64,000 nucleotides of DNA. It comes from Locusta migratoria (Eukaryota > Arthropoda > Insecta > Orthoptera > Acrididae). Shown one piece after another: positions 46,001-53,860 of the stretch (position 1 is the first letter of the stretch; each line of letters opens with the position of its first letter). The notes below the pieces were generated by a model. It was given only the letters and a program-made list of their open reading frames with translations. It did no database searches and was not told the DNA's origin. The DNA lies in NCBI GenBank assembly GCA_026315105.1, contig CM048747.1, positions 282,353,654 to 282,417,653 of the forward strand. The letters are read 5' to 3'. Position numbers and translations under genes: made by a program.

Positions 46001-49000
46001 TTACTGGAATGTATTTCCTACCGTGCTGCTAGGGCAGCGGTGGCTCTTTGTGGTCCCCTGCCCTCTGTTTTAGCTGATGACGAGGCGAGTGTGACGAAAG
46101 TATTCAATTTCTGTGAACTTTCCGGACTCTGGCCTAAGCTTTTAGGCTGGAGGTTTTAGGACATTAACGAATGGTTAGCCCACCACTCCTCTGGCATGGC
46201 ATTTTGAGTAAACCTTAGACGCTCACCAACTGTTCCTACCTTGCCATGTTTGGTTGGGTCTTTGCTTCGTTCCCCTTATCGTTTGGCTACTTTGGCTACT
46301 TTCTCTTCTGTTCCCTATTTGTCTTCATTTCATTTTAATCAGGTCACACGTATCGCCTAATTATCTTGTACGGGCGCTAAAGATCTAGTTGTCGTGCGCC
46401 CATAACATCATATCCATATCCATATCCATCAAAATAATGTCGCTAGAAGCTGCCACAAGTAGTTTTCGTGATTGGTACATGTGAATTTTACCCATTGTTG
46501 CAGTCTGCTTTTGAACTTTCATGTGTGTAGTACTATGTTGTATCTGATCATAAAGAATCATGTTTATTTTTACACCATGAAGAAAGTAATTTATTTCATC
46601 TAGCCGACATATTATGCCGCTGAAAACACACGAAATTGCCTGAGAACATAAGATAACGGATTTCAGAGGAAACTGCAATTGTTGCGTATAGCTCTGAAAT
46701 ATTTTAACCCATTCACTGCTCCGTACACAAATATACGTTAATCATTTCAGTGTGACTCTGGATATATTGGGAAATTATTTTTGACAGGCGATGTAAAATC
46801 AAGCTGCATTGTAAGTAATTAATTCTATTCCTGCTTTATGGTGTATAGGTTATTATGTAACCTTGTCCGCTCAGTAAATTAATAAAGTTTGTACAGCAAA
46901 TGTGTTTTAAAAATTACGCAAACCTTTGTTTTCATAAATCTTTCCTCCACATTGTAAATTTTAGACTAAATTTCAATCTAATTTTTTTTTCTACTGTCAT
47001 ATAAGACAAACTCGGATTTTGGGCCATTTTTAAAATGATTCGGCCATTGTCTTATCTGTGAAAATATACGGTATACAAAAGCTGTAAATGTAGGTTTCAC
47101 TTTCCTTAACCTTTTTTCTAAGACAAGTCAAGAGGTGAGTATTCCACCAGGTGGAATAGTTTTATCATGGCTGGCTCTCCCAAGGCTACCAGCATGATGG
47201 GAATATTAACTATGCCTGGGGTTTGTTTTGTCTTAATTCTCTCAGTGTTCTGTCAAATTCTTCTATCATATCTCATATCTATTCTTCATCTATTTCCTGT
47301 CCCTTTTCTATAATACAGGCTTCAAAATCATTTCCATCTATATATTCCTTCAAAATTTCTGCTTTCCCTTCTTTGCTTTTTACTGGTTTTCCATTTACAC
47401 ACAGCTACTTTTCTTGTCTCCAAATAACTCTTGTTTTTCTTTAGGCTGTACCTATATTCCCTTAGTTATACAGTCTTCTACAGACTTGCATCTGTCCCCT
47501 AGCCACCCCAGCTTAGCTAATTTGCACTTCATGCCAACCTCATTTTTACCCACCCATCTGTACTCTCTTTTTTCATCTAACTTTTGCTGAATTTTTATAC
47601 TTTCTTCTTTATTTAATTAGTTTCAGTATCTCCTGTGTTAACCAAGGAGTCCTACTAGTCTGGTCCTTCTACTTGTTTGTTCCTCTGCAGCCTTTACAAT
47701 TTCATCTGTCAAAGCTCCATTCTTTTCTATTTTTTTCCTGTTTCATACATTTGCTGTGCAATTCCACTGAAGCGTTCAATGATCTCAGAATCCTTCAATT
47801 TATCCTGTTTCCATTCCCTTACTTTTCTATCTTTGTGTAGTTTCTTCAGTTTTATCTGCCCTGGAATGTCTTACAGTTGAACATTGGTTCCAAAATCTTT
47901 GTCTTCTTCATATATAGAGTGTCAACAACATTTTCAGAAGTGAAAAGTGACATATAAAAATTTTAGGACCAAACTTGGGTTAAACTCATGACCTTTGGAT
48001 TCATAGTCTGTCACTCTATCTCTCTGCTACCAAGGCAATTGGTCAGAAATGCCTTTAGGGCATATGGGCAGATGTTGCATCTATGCCAACCATAGCGAAA
48101 TGAGCCATGGGATGTAGGATTTGGCATATTTTCGTTTGGAATAAGGGTGGACAAGAATTGACAAGGACATTATGTAGGTTGGGTTGTTGCAGAATACTAC
48201 TTTGAGGGTTGTGAGTAGGATTTCGGGTAAGATATTCATATCAGGACACAGTAAGAGTTGGTCAAAACCCTATTGTAGGATGACGAGCTTTTGAAGGCTA
48301 TGGTGATGATGGGTGATCAGAAGAGTGCTGGTCAGTGGCTGGTTAACAGATGTATTTCTGTGAGAGGAGCAAATGATGCAGGGGATTTGTTTAAGGATGA
48401 GCTGTTTGGAATGTTGTCTGTCAGCAAAGCTTCTTATATGGTTACAAGTATATTATGACAATTCCTGTTTTCCACTGCAAATGTGACATCCGTGGATGGT
48501 GAGGGTGTAAGAAAGGGACTTTGACATGGATTGGGTAACAGCTTCAAAATGGAGGTTGGTGTGTTGATATGGACAGACAAATATGTGGATCCATCTGAGA
48601 TGTGGAAATTTGCCGTCTAAGAAGATGGCTTGATGAGCTGAGGAGGACCAGTTGAGCAGACTTGAAAATAAATGTTGATATTAAGGAAAGAGTAAATGCT
48701 GTGCTTGCATGGGTCCACTACCTGAAAATGTCATTAACAAAGCTGAACCAGAAAAGAGATTTTGGGTGTTGATTAGAAAGGATGGATTTGTCCAGGTGAT
48801 GAATAAATAAATAAGTTGGCATAGGATGGGGGATGCCTTGTGAATACCCATTGCAGTACCAATGATTTGGTTGTTTGTTTGTTTGGGACAGGGGAACCAA
48901 ACTGCTAAGGTAATCAGTCTTCTGGCAGGGAGTGGAAAGGAAAAGGAAATGCAGTCCAAAAAGGAAAGAAGGAATAAAGACTGTATTAGCTTCATACCCC

Positions 49001-52000
49001 ATGCTCGCCACACACACATTCACAAAAGAACCATGAGCCACATGGGGATTTGTTTATAGATATGTTCTTTGAAAGTGAAAGAATTGTAGGTTGGATTTTA
49101 TTGGAAAGAAGAATTAAGAAACATTTTGTGAGTATGGTTTCAGGACATTGGGGAAGTCATTGTTCTATGTCTACAAGCCATGAGCATGGGGGACGTTGCT
49201 GTACAAAGATGTCACATTCACTGTGACTGAAAAGGAGTAATGGGACAAAAACTGTCAAATGATGTGGAGGAAGTGATTGATTTCATGCATTTATTTGGGA
49301 GGTTATGGTCAATAGTTTGGAGGTGATGCTCAACAAAGACAGATGTTTGTTCTGTGGAAGCACTGTATCCAGCCACAGCAGGACAACCAGTAGTGATGAC
49401 TGGGTTTATGGAGTTGGTAAAAGGTAGGAGAGCAAGATTTGATTTTGTAAGGAGGGTGGGAGATTTAGGTGTCAGTTATAGAGATGTACTTCAAGACTTT
49501 TGGAGCTGTATGAGATCATGTTGAACTTTGGGAACAGGATCATGATTGTTTGCATAGGTGTCAGAAATTTGGCAGAGTATCTCTATCACATGTATGCTAC
49601 AATTCATGAACTCTCTGGTAGAGACTTTGTCTGAGGGAAGCTAATAAAGTTTGGACTGATTTCCAGGTTGTGAATAGTAGTGTAGTTCTTAGGCCGGTAT
49701 TACACTATCAAATTTTCTTTGACAAAGAATCTTTGTCAAAGAAAATTGGACAGTGTAATATGGAACTTTTGTCAAAGTTGCCTTTGGTCAAAAATTCTTT
49801 GATCAAATCTAGCAGCTCGCCGTAAATTTGATCAAAGAAAGCGTTCGTCTTTTGTTAATGGCGGTGAGAAATGTGACCACTTGAAGCGTTAGCATCGCGG
49901 TAGCAGTTTTTGACGCAAGGGGGTTAAGTTTATGTAATTACTGCATACATTTAGTTGTTGCGACGACACACAATACGAATTACGTGGTCACGGTTTCAAA
50001 ATACTTTTGACATAGTTTGAAACCGTGACCACGTAATTCGTATTGCGTGTCGTCGCAACAACAAGATTTATGCAGTAATATAAGGCTGATTACAAAAACC
50101 GGCTGCATCGAGCCGAAAACTAGATGATACTTGCAGAATTCATTAGCGATCAAGTGAGTATTGGTTTCACGGTAGACTACGAAAAAAAAGAAAATTAATG
50201 GCTTCTGCACCACTTTTGCAGCAGAGAAACCAAAAGTACATAATGACAGTGTTTAATTATTCAGTGTTTAATTATTCAGACAAATATTATTTACATGAAA
50301 TATATTTACACAAAATATGAATACCGTATGTCGAAAGTTTTTGTTTACTGCAGACGCGACAGAGCACTAGCGAAAGGGAAACAGGGCACAGGTTCCTTAC
50401 CAGCGACAAATGTACTGGTTCGACCTCTTAAAATTTTTAGAGCAGAATACCACTGCAGACGCAAGTGTCACCGATGTTGTCAGTCTTCCAAATGTCTAGC
50501 CATTGCACTTAGTTTAGGCGTACATGCAATCATATTGTATAAATAGATATTTATAAGCTACGGAAGCAACAGCTGAGGTTAATAACCTAGGAGACTATTC
50601 TAGCCTTGTTAATAACAGATATTCATCCGCCATTTTCGATGCATTTTGGCAGATTCTTGGTCAAAGAAAATTTGATAGTGTAATGTCCCCTTTTCATCAC
50701 GACAAAGATTCTTTGTCAAAGAATATTGGACAAAGATTCTTTGTCAAAGAAAATTTGATAGTGTAATACCGGCCTTAGGAGTGTTGATAGCTCACCATAG
50801 AAGGTTCTTGGAAAGAGAGGAGGGGTCAAGTTAGAAGTGAGGAGGGGAGGAGAATTACAGTTGGAGGGAGTTTGGAAATGTTTTAAACGAGGTTCTATAT
50901 GGAGCTTTGGTTCACTGTTGTTATTGGGGTGTATGCTGAAGAAATGTTTCCACTGTAAGAATAAGTAAAGGAAAGAAAGCCCTTTAAGACTCCAACATGG
51001 TTGAAATTAGGTTAGGAGCTTTTTTTTGGGGGGGGGGGGGAGGGTGAGGATGGGAGTCCTTGCATTAGAGTGGTAGGCTTATGTTGCTTATTTCCAATGG
51101 AAATAAAAAAAGTGTAGAAAGATGTTATTAGTTCAAATAATAACACTATTTACCAATGATTTCATTAATGATGTAGGAGTATTAGTTTCCTTGGAAAGTT
51201 AAAATGTATTTACAGTCAAATTGAAGTCATTACTTACATAACACTAATCAGAAGAAGAATTATGCAGCTGAATGAAGTAACATGGTATTTTCGAGAATGG
51301 ATTTATGGCAGCTACCGAGAACCTAAGCTGAATGAAGTAACATGGTATTTTCGAGAATGGATTTATGGCAGCTACCGAGAACCTAAGGCAAAGTGATTGG
51401 ATAGGGATTCTAACCCCATTAATCTTGAATAAGAATGAAATGTCTTAAACACAGAGTCATCTAACACAGAATATTTGCAAAAAGACTTTTCTATTCTTTA
51501 ATTGTGAATTTTGAGTACATTAATGTCTGTGACTGTCAATGGGATGTTAAACTCTTATCTTCCTTTCTTCATACTGGTCCAGTTATAATTTTGTTAATGG
51601 ACTGAGATCACTTCAAAACCTAATGTATGCTATTCATTGAAAAACTATGATGTCATGCATTTAGTTTTTATAGTTTCATTACTTTGGCCAGATTAGAGAT
51701 ACATTTTTCTACATTTTAGAGAATATGTGTACTTTGTTGTTATCCTTGATCCTTGACAATTCAATGGCATGTGCTTTAATATGGTTTGAAATATTTTTCC
51801 AGAGAAAGGAATAGAGCTAAAACATTTATGAAAAGATTTTTGTATAAACATTATGATTGATTGAGCTGAAAACTTTTGGCATATTCAGTGTATTGTTGTT
51901 CAATACTTGGAAAAAGATCTTCTGAAATGGGGGCAAAATAAATCTGTATATTTCTTTAAATTTCAGAGTAGACTTCAGCATATTGACAGAGAGCGGTAAT

Positions 52001-52446
52001 TATGATCACTGGAAATATTCAGCTGAATATACAGAATTTCTGCCACATGCACCATTTATCCAACACTCCACTCATGCAGACTTTGAAGTAAGGCAGGATG
52101 GAGAGTCTTATGTAATCAACTCAAATCACAGCACATGCTTTCTTAAGGGCGTGGTTTGCTGTAAGTATCATCCCTATTTTTTTTTTCTGAATTTCTTTGA
52201 TTTACATCATTGAGTAAATGAATTAAATTTTTTTATTGTTTGTTTCCTTTTTCAACAGTTCCTGCAACATCTGAATTCATGTTTTCCAAATTAGGCTCAA
52301 GTACTCTGTGTGTTGAGCGGGTGACTTATAAGTGCCCATTTTTATTTGCAAGGATGTGCCAAAAAGATGTGGATTACCAGAGAAGTTCAGTAATGCGAAA
52401 TTTGGAGAAACAATTCATAGTTAAGAAAAAAGTTAAGAAAAGCTAG
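36829..52446 (+). CDS. Host gene: 188-aa membrane-anchored SRPBCC (START-like) protein, three coding exons
   Basis: Exons 36829-37013, 51967-52160 and 52259-52446 join in frame, with donor gtgagta, acceptor tttcag, donor gtaagta and acceptor caacag. ATG 36829 is the first start after a probable acceptor at 36775, and the frame is open a little upstream, so an N-terminal extension cannot be excluded. Residues 1-8 are basic and 9-24 form a single hydrophobic helix, suggesting a signal anchor. From about residue 32 the sequence has the look of an SRPBCC/polyketide-cyclase fold: FKIIIRDTKPSDVWEFVADF (first strand and helix), then HWKYSAEYTEFLP and a final amphipathic helix ending in a Lys-rich tail. 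Such domains bind hydrophobic ligands. I do not recognise the specific family. No disabling mutation is seen. Confidence 0.75.
38440..39960 (+). pseudogene. Penelope-like element fragment with endonuclease, interrupted by a SINE
   Basis: Forward copy of the Penelope C-terminal region and 3' UTR. Before the SINE it keeps decayed RT C-terminal text and a duplicated block of about 65 bp (about 38755-38880) with poly-C runs. After it comes the GIY-YIG nuclease: VIYKLSCNHCPASYVGMTSN, an IWMNDH helix (R changed to W) and the WELSLHYIL tail. The 3' UTR with the ggccttaatggccgaaag motif ends at about 39960. Frameshifts make it non-functional. Confidence 0.8.
38980..39193 (+). mobile_element. SINE with 13-bp TSD inside the Penelope fragment
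   Basis: It is flanked by ttccaccatacca at 38967-38979 and 39194-39206. The body contains a tRNA-like B-box (ggttcaaatcc) followed by the conserved block ccatccggatttaggtttt and aaatgccgggatggtttc, a SINE family distinct from those at 7814 and 56581. A short tail of this family recurs at about 51532-51575. Confidence 0.88.
40195..40400 (+). mobile_element. Penelope-like fragment with internal deletion
   Basis: The endonuclease core (ARTAFYVGMTRIQL) runs directly into the 3' UTR motif gagggccataatggccaaaa, so about 400 bp of the element are missing between them. Confidence 0.7.
40662..40672. repeat. 11-bp target-site duplication, left copy, of LINE copy C
   Basis: tcaaaataatg is repeated without change at 46429-46439. 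Confidence 0.9.
40673..41065 (+). promoter_or_regulatory. LINE copy C 5' UTR with conserved hairpins
   Basis: The first 60 or so bases are identical to copies A and B, and long blocks further down (ggtgtgctacgtgc, cgctagcgagcaacctctg, cctcagttgtataaggctta) are also shared. The pre-ORF1 hairpin is acctaggca/tgtctaggt here: relative to copy A one C-G pair has become T-A and one G-C pair has become a G-T wobble. Confidence 0.7.
41066..42463 (+). CDS. LINE copy C ORF1, gag-like RNA-binding protein
   Basis: An intact 465-residue frame from ATG 41066. Residues of about 55-195 form the globular region that precedes the knuckles in this LINE group. Three zinc knuckles follow from residue 211: CFTCQRFGHTTLGC, CGKCGKVAHDGAEC and CVNCSGDHPVWSRNC. 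Next is VQEIKTTKRISYAEAKKIF, the equivalent of copy A's post-knuckle helix. A Cys-rich patch (CTCQCTCQ) near residue 330 is absent from copy A. The C-terminus is low-complexity and basic. The stop at 42461-42463 is separated from the ORF2 start by one codon in the same frame, which suggests coupled translation. Confidence 0.9.
   Translation: MSTSNLSLEPSSGMGVPLGGTNTQSKKMARISSPPDSGSKKKYFGNSNRTQAVVQNVFIVVNRKDGSFEGVSPFYIQKGLEGIAGSLKSVKRLRNGTLLIETSSSQQATNLQQAEFLGEYAIEAEMHNTLNYSKGVVTCRDIVNIPLEELKSEWAQEGILDVQNIMKRVDGELVKSDSFILTFNNPQLPDNVKAGFLRLKVRPYVPNPMRCFTCQRFGHTTLGCKGEATCGKCGKVAHDGAECTPPATCVNCSGDHPVWSRNCKVFLEEKKVQEIKTTKRISYAEAKKIFQAMQPLAFAASFASVVQKPIVKCDAVTQTESVCVGTSTCTCQCTCQAAAAVVEDSSSFGPKTSEKGTDPPPVEMMAPPVVEVVQKSTTATTSATGSHPKPPKAKKAVEKYLSQEKVEVTLFEPVHVRVTDAPSDSLSEPMDLDVRLGQPNRPKSDPLPHSVSPPRRREKVRVKPP
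42467..46159 (+). CDS. LINE copy C ORF2: endonuclease, reverse transcriptase, RNase H
   Basis: An intact 1230-residue frame. Endonuclease (about 1-215): E34 in QETNF, D131 and N133 in GDFNAHN, D206-H207 in SDHFP. Reverse transcriptase (about 460-760): D574 in FDIEKAYDTTW, NGVPQGSVLSV, and the catalytic box F662-V-D-D665, where most families have YADD. RNase H (about 955-1085): the full tetrad D962 (YTDGSK), E995 (SAELHA), D1019 (CSDSLS) and D1072 (NEMADRAA). A C-terminal finger CDACGVQVTVRHILLEC follows. The protein nicks DNA, reverse transcribes the element RNA in place and removes the RNA strand. The RNase H supports placement in the I superfamily. All catalytic residues are present. Confidence 0.93.
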   Translation: MAPILQWNMQGFRTHVEELRLLSQGRPLCMCLQETNFRPSDSPEIRGYTLCRKDDVSGARARGGVAIFVCTAYHSEPLSLTTSLQAVAVSVYVRHRLTVCSLYLPPHDTLNEEDLEDLLTQLPQPFLLCGDFNAHNVLWGSVTTCPRGRAIERLLLSSNAHLLNTGQPTHLCTATGSLSAIDLTLCSPSLAHTIQWDVVDDLHGSDHFPISISQPYGIEPERHPPRWILSRADWALYSQLARFEHRDNVTEWVHHITAVMHSAADASIPQSSGRRKRQPVPWWNDECRSALRTRRAALRRFKCRSTSENLAAFRVARAKCRQVIRESKRRSWQQFLSSINRSTTSTKVWETIRRISGRGGRCPIAAVMCNGTLETRPADIAQTMATYFASVTATASQDPEFRRHRVAAEGGTLDFRSAITAEYNHPFSLWELDSALCVARDTSPGHDGIHYAMLRHLTDRNKVILLNLFNAIWMSGHFPDLWREAILIPLLKPGKDSTCPSSYRSVALTSCIGKTLERMVNRRLVWMLESRQLLSRFQCGFRRYRSTFDNLASLEAAIQQAFLRRHHLLGVFFDIEKAYDTTWRHLILRQLHEWGFRGCLPIFIRSFLSPRFFRYRVGGVLSDRFEQENGVPQGSVLSVTLFAIAINSITCVVKSPVQCSLFVDDFSVFCSSSSLATTTRQLQLTLRRLDEWAQKTSFKFSTEKSVCVCFNRSRSIFNLPELRMRDTVLNFKDTVRFLGVTFDSKLTWLPHLKDLKRRCLKALSILKCLSHTSWGADRTCLLRFYRAFVRSRLDYGCTVYGSARPSYLKMLDVVHHEGIRLATGAFRTSPIPSICAEAGEPPLHMQRQFLVARQAYTTLSSPNTPAHPVVAHPPAERLFRNRLRATRPFGIRSQDCLLDMDVSGFNVLQRGWSKRPPWLLQRPKLLLELTHFQKHSTSDFIFQSLFSHILDQHRDFTVVYTDGSKQGDSIGCSIVFPNTTIRIRLPPAYSVFSAELHAILRALEQMQRVCGTKFLLCSDSLSALQSIRNLYPAEKIVQLIHDRMSTLQQRGKQVTFCWVPGHVGISGNEMADRAAKEACDSSGITHCAVPLQNILSVVRRKALRLWEETWQAVMNNKLRLIKPTVRPWRTSCHSLRQHEVALTRLRIGHCPLTHGYLLRQEDPPICDACGVQVTVRHILLECISYRAARAAVALCGPLPSVLADDEASVTKVFNFCELSGLWPKLLGWRF
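46160..46428 (+). other. LINE copy C 3' UTR with terminal stem-loop
   Basis: It ends with stem GGGCGC/GCGCCC (46372-46377 and 46396-46401) around an 18-base loop, then a short pyrimidine-rich hexamer tail. The loop contains gatctagttgtc, close to gacctagctgtt in the loop of copy A. Confidence 0.75.
46440..47119. other. Unassigned intronic sequence
   Basis: No gene. It includes one of four copies of a roughly 55-base dispersed core at 46831-46886 (see repeat entry). Sequence at about 46436-46480 resembles 40540-40580, so LINE copy C may have entered an older repeat. Confidence 0.45.
46831..46886 (+). repeat. Dispersed 55-base core repeat, copy 1 of 4
   Basis: Similar cores occur at 57405-57459 (+), 58411-58468 (-) and 59794-59848 (+), all around ctgctctatggttgacaggt followed by gtacccttgtcc. 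Identity drops quickly outside the core. The family is not recognised. Confidence 0.6.
47120..47920 (-). mobile_element. Non-LTR LINE (RTE/BovB-like) fragment, minus strand
   Basis: The minus strand shows the same family as the four-piece copy at 4960-11690: an EEFDRTLRELRQNKPQA block (the K-A-P-G opening of the RT) and, further upstream in the element, the linker between endonuclease and RT. Stops are frequent. Confidence 0.75.
47925..48045 (-). mobile_element. tRNA-like SINE fragment, minus strand
   Basis: Matches, with divergence, the tRNA-like part of the repeat at 23400-23545: gtgtcaacaacatt at one end, and B-box and A-box complements towards 48045. Confidence 0.6.
48865..49060 (-). mobile_element. 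SINE or LINE 3'-end fragment, minus strand
   Basis: Read on the minus strand it ends cagtttggttcccctgtccc followed by (aaac)n, the terminal layout of SINEs and LINEs in this genome. The 5' part is unassigned. No clear duplication. Confidence 0.5.
49692..50774. mobile_element. PIF/Harbinger-type MITE with 46-bp TIRs
   Basis: A 1083-bp element flanked by TTA on both sides (49689-49691 and 50775-50777), as expected for PIF/Harbinger. The terminal repeats 49692-49737 and 50729-50774 start ggccggtattacac and are identical over 46 bases. The interior has no transposase. It contains an internal palindrome at 49954-50062. It sits inside the Penelope relic, so it is younger. Confidence 0.9.
49954..50062. 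repeat. Internal palindrome of the MITE, 47-bp arms
   Basis: Arms 49954-50000 and 50016-50062 are reverse complements with one mismatch, around a 15-base spacer. The symmetry reappears further out (attactgcata/tatgcagtaat). Confidence 0.88.
51061..51966. other. Intron end: unassigned sequence before coding exon 2
   Basis: Holds an exact tandem duplication (51267-51386) and a short SINE tail remnant (about 51532-51575). The last bases are a pyrimidine-rich tract and tttcag. Confidence 0.5.
51267..51386. repeat. Exact 60-bp tandem duplication
   Basis: 51267-51326 and 51327-51386 are identical. No further copies follow. It could be a genuine recent duplication or an assembly artefact. Confidence 0.95.
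51967..52160 (+). CDS. Host SRPBCC gene, coding exon 2
   Basis: Completes codon 62, encodes residues 63-126 and leaves one base of codon 127. It contains HWKYSAEYTEFLPHAPFIQH, matching the beta strands in the middle of an SRPBCC domain. The acceptor tttcag and donor gtaagta are canonical, and the phase agrees on both sides. Confidence 0.78.
52259..52446 (+). CDS. Host SRPBCC gene, coding exon 3
   Basis: After a 98-bp intron it completes codon 127 and encodes the rest of the protein to TAG 52444-52446. The exon carries a strand (STLCVERVTYKCP) and the long C-terminal helix typical of the fold, then KKKVKKS. Confidence 0.78.
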
Positions 52447-53569
52447 AGGCAACAGATATTCTAACAGTCATTCTGGATTTTGTATGGTTACTTAGCTGTA
52501 GCCTAACAACAATGAGTAGTTTGTGCTACCCAACTACCACTGCTATTTTTTACATAATCTGTGATGTAACTATGAGAAAGTCACTTTATTAGAAGAAAAA
52601 GGTGCTCCGAGAAATATAATTTTAAAAACCAACTTAGCATTATTGTGTTATTGACTTTTTAGTATTTCATTTTAGTGAGTTTCATATTTTTATATACATT
52701 TTTTGTACTTCACTATAAGTTGGTATTTATATCATGCATGTTAGTAGTATAAATAGTTATAGAAGAATTAAAGGGTCTACCAAACTTGGCCAATGTTATT
52801 TTTTAAAATATATGTATACCAGTAACTATAATTTTGGACATTGGTTAAATGTTTCCTACTTAACCAAGCTCTGAAGTCCCAAAAGTTTTGTTTTATTATT
52901 TTGTGGCACCATGCTCTTCAATTAGCATCATGAGCATGAGTAAACTTCATAACAGTCCTATCATGAAAGAAAAAAATCCGTGGTGATTTATGGAATTGGA
53001 ATTTGGGTCCTCTGTGTTGCAGTCATCTACACTGACAACTCAGCTATGGAGGAAAACATCAATTTAAATAGTTATACATATTTCTTCAATACTGTGATAA
53101 ATGAGCACTAGATAAATGACTGAATATTTTTATGGCTCCATACTTCGCATTTTTCAGTGAAGTATTTTAACTGGAAAATGGATAGCAAAGAGTATTGCAG
53201 CGGTATTATTTGTTTTGAAAGGTGTATTGTTACAACAAAATCTTTATTAAGATGTTAATATTTTGTGAGAATGTTGTCATTGCTAACACATCTAAGCAAT
53301 TGTCTGAAAGGGTTAGGCAAAACACATTAATCCCTATTTCATTGCTCAGTAAGTTTTGCCATAGAAAATTATTCCTCAAGATTTTAATAAAAGAAAGAAC
53401 ATTAAAACATGTACTATGTTGTAATTGTAAATCAGCCTCCATTAAATGTAAAATAAAAGTCAATAGATTTTATTGGTAAATTTGTAACTTGGTCAAAGTT
53501 CTTATTATTGTAAATACAAAAGAATTTTCAAGAAATTGTCTTTCTCTTTTATCATATCTGATTGTACTT
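52447..53569 (+). other. 3' UTR or downstream sequence of the host gene
   Basis: AT-rich. Several candidate polyadenylation hexamers are visible (for example aataaa at about 53387 and 53453), but I cannot say which is used. No other gene recognised. Confidence 0.4.
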
Positions 53570-53860
53570 GAATATTCCAGGAAGGATTCAACAATATTTT
53601 TGTGAAGGATAGTTTGCTTACTCAAACACAGAGAGTCCGATGAGTCGAGGGAAGGCACAAATAACAGGAATTAATAAACTTTATAGCTTTCAGTCATTAA
53701 GGCCTTCATCAATCAGAGAGAAACACACACACACATACACACACTGGCCACTGGAGATGGCACTCATGTCTTAACGGCTGAAAGCTATCAAGTTTATATA
53801 TGCCTGTTATTTGTACCCTTCTGCGATTCATCGGACTTCTTTGATTGTACTTGAAATTGA
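53570..53860. mobile_element. Penelope 3' UTR pieces in both orientations
   Basis: A reversed 3' UTR (53590-53720) is followed by a forward one (53740-53850), with the gatggcactcatgtcttaacggc region. The left flank (ggattcaacaatattt..gtgaaggatagtt) is also found at 38460-38490, so it belongs to the element. Confidence 0.6.

Larger units (their letters stand above)
40673..46428 (+). mobile_element. LINE copy C: full-length I-like LINE with both ORFs intact
   Basis: A 5756-bp element with a perfect 11-bp duplication, a complete 5' UTR, open ORF1 and ORF2, and a 3' UTR ending in a stem-loop (46372-46401) plus a short (ccatat)n tail. It shares its 5' UTR with copies A and B, but its proteins are clearly diverged from theirs, so it is a sister family. 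It lies in the host gene's long intron in the sense direction. Structure and openness suggest a recent, possibly competent copy. Confidence 0.93.
48046..51060 (-). pseudogene. Penelope-like element relic, minus strand, with RT region
   Basis: Minus-strand frames carry Penelope reverse transcriptase text: an ANLFIHH-like helix (read as TYLFIHHLDKSIL), SLFWFSFVNDIF (the YVDD-type catalytic box, here FVND) and, upstream, decayed N-terminal sequence up to about 51060. The relic is interrupted by a SINE-like insertion (48865-49060) and by a Harbinger-type MITE (49692-50774). The catalytic box has lost one aspartate and the frame is broken many times. Confidence 0.65.
37014..51966 (+). other. 14,953-bp intron of the host gene
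   Basis: Starts gtgagta and ends tttcag. It holds two Penelope fragments, a full-length LINE (copy C), an RTE-like LINE fragment, SINEs, a larger Penelope relic and a Harbinger-type MITE, which account for most of its length. The sequence 37014-38430 has no recognised element. Confidence 0.7.
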
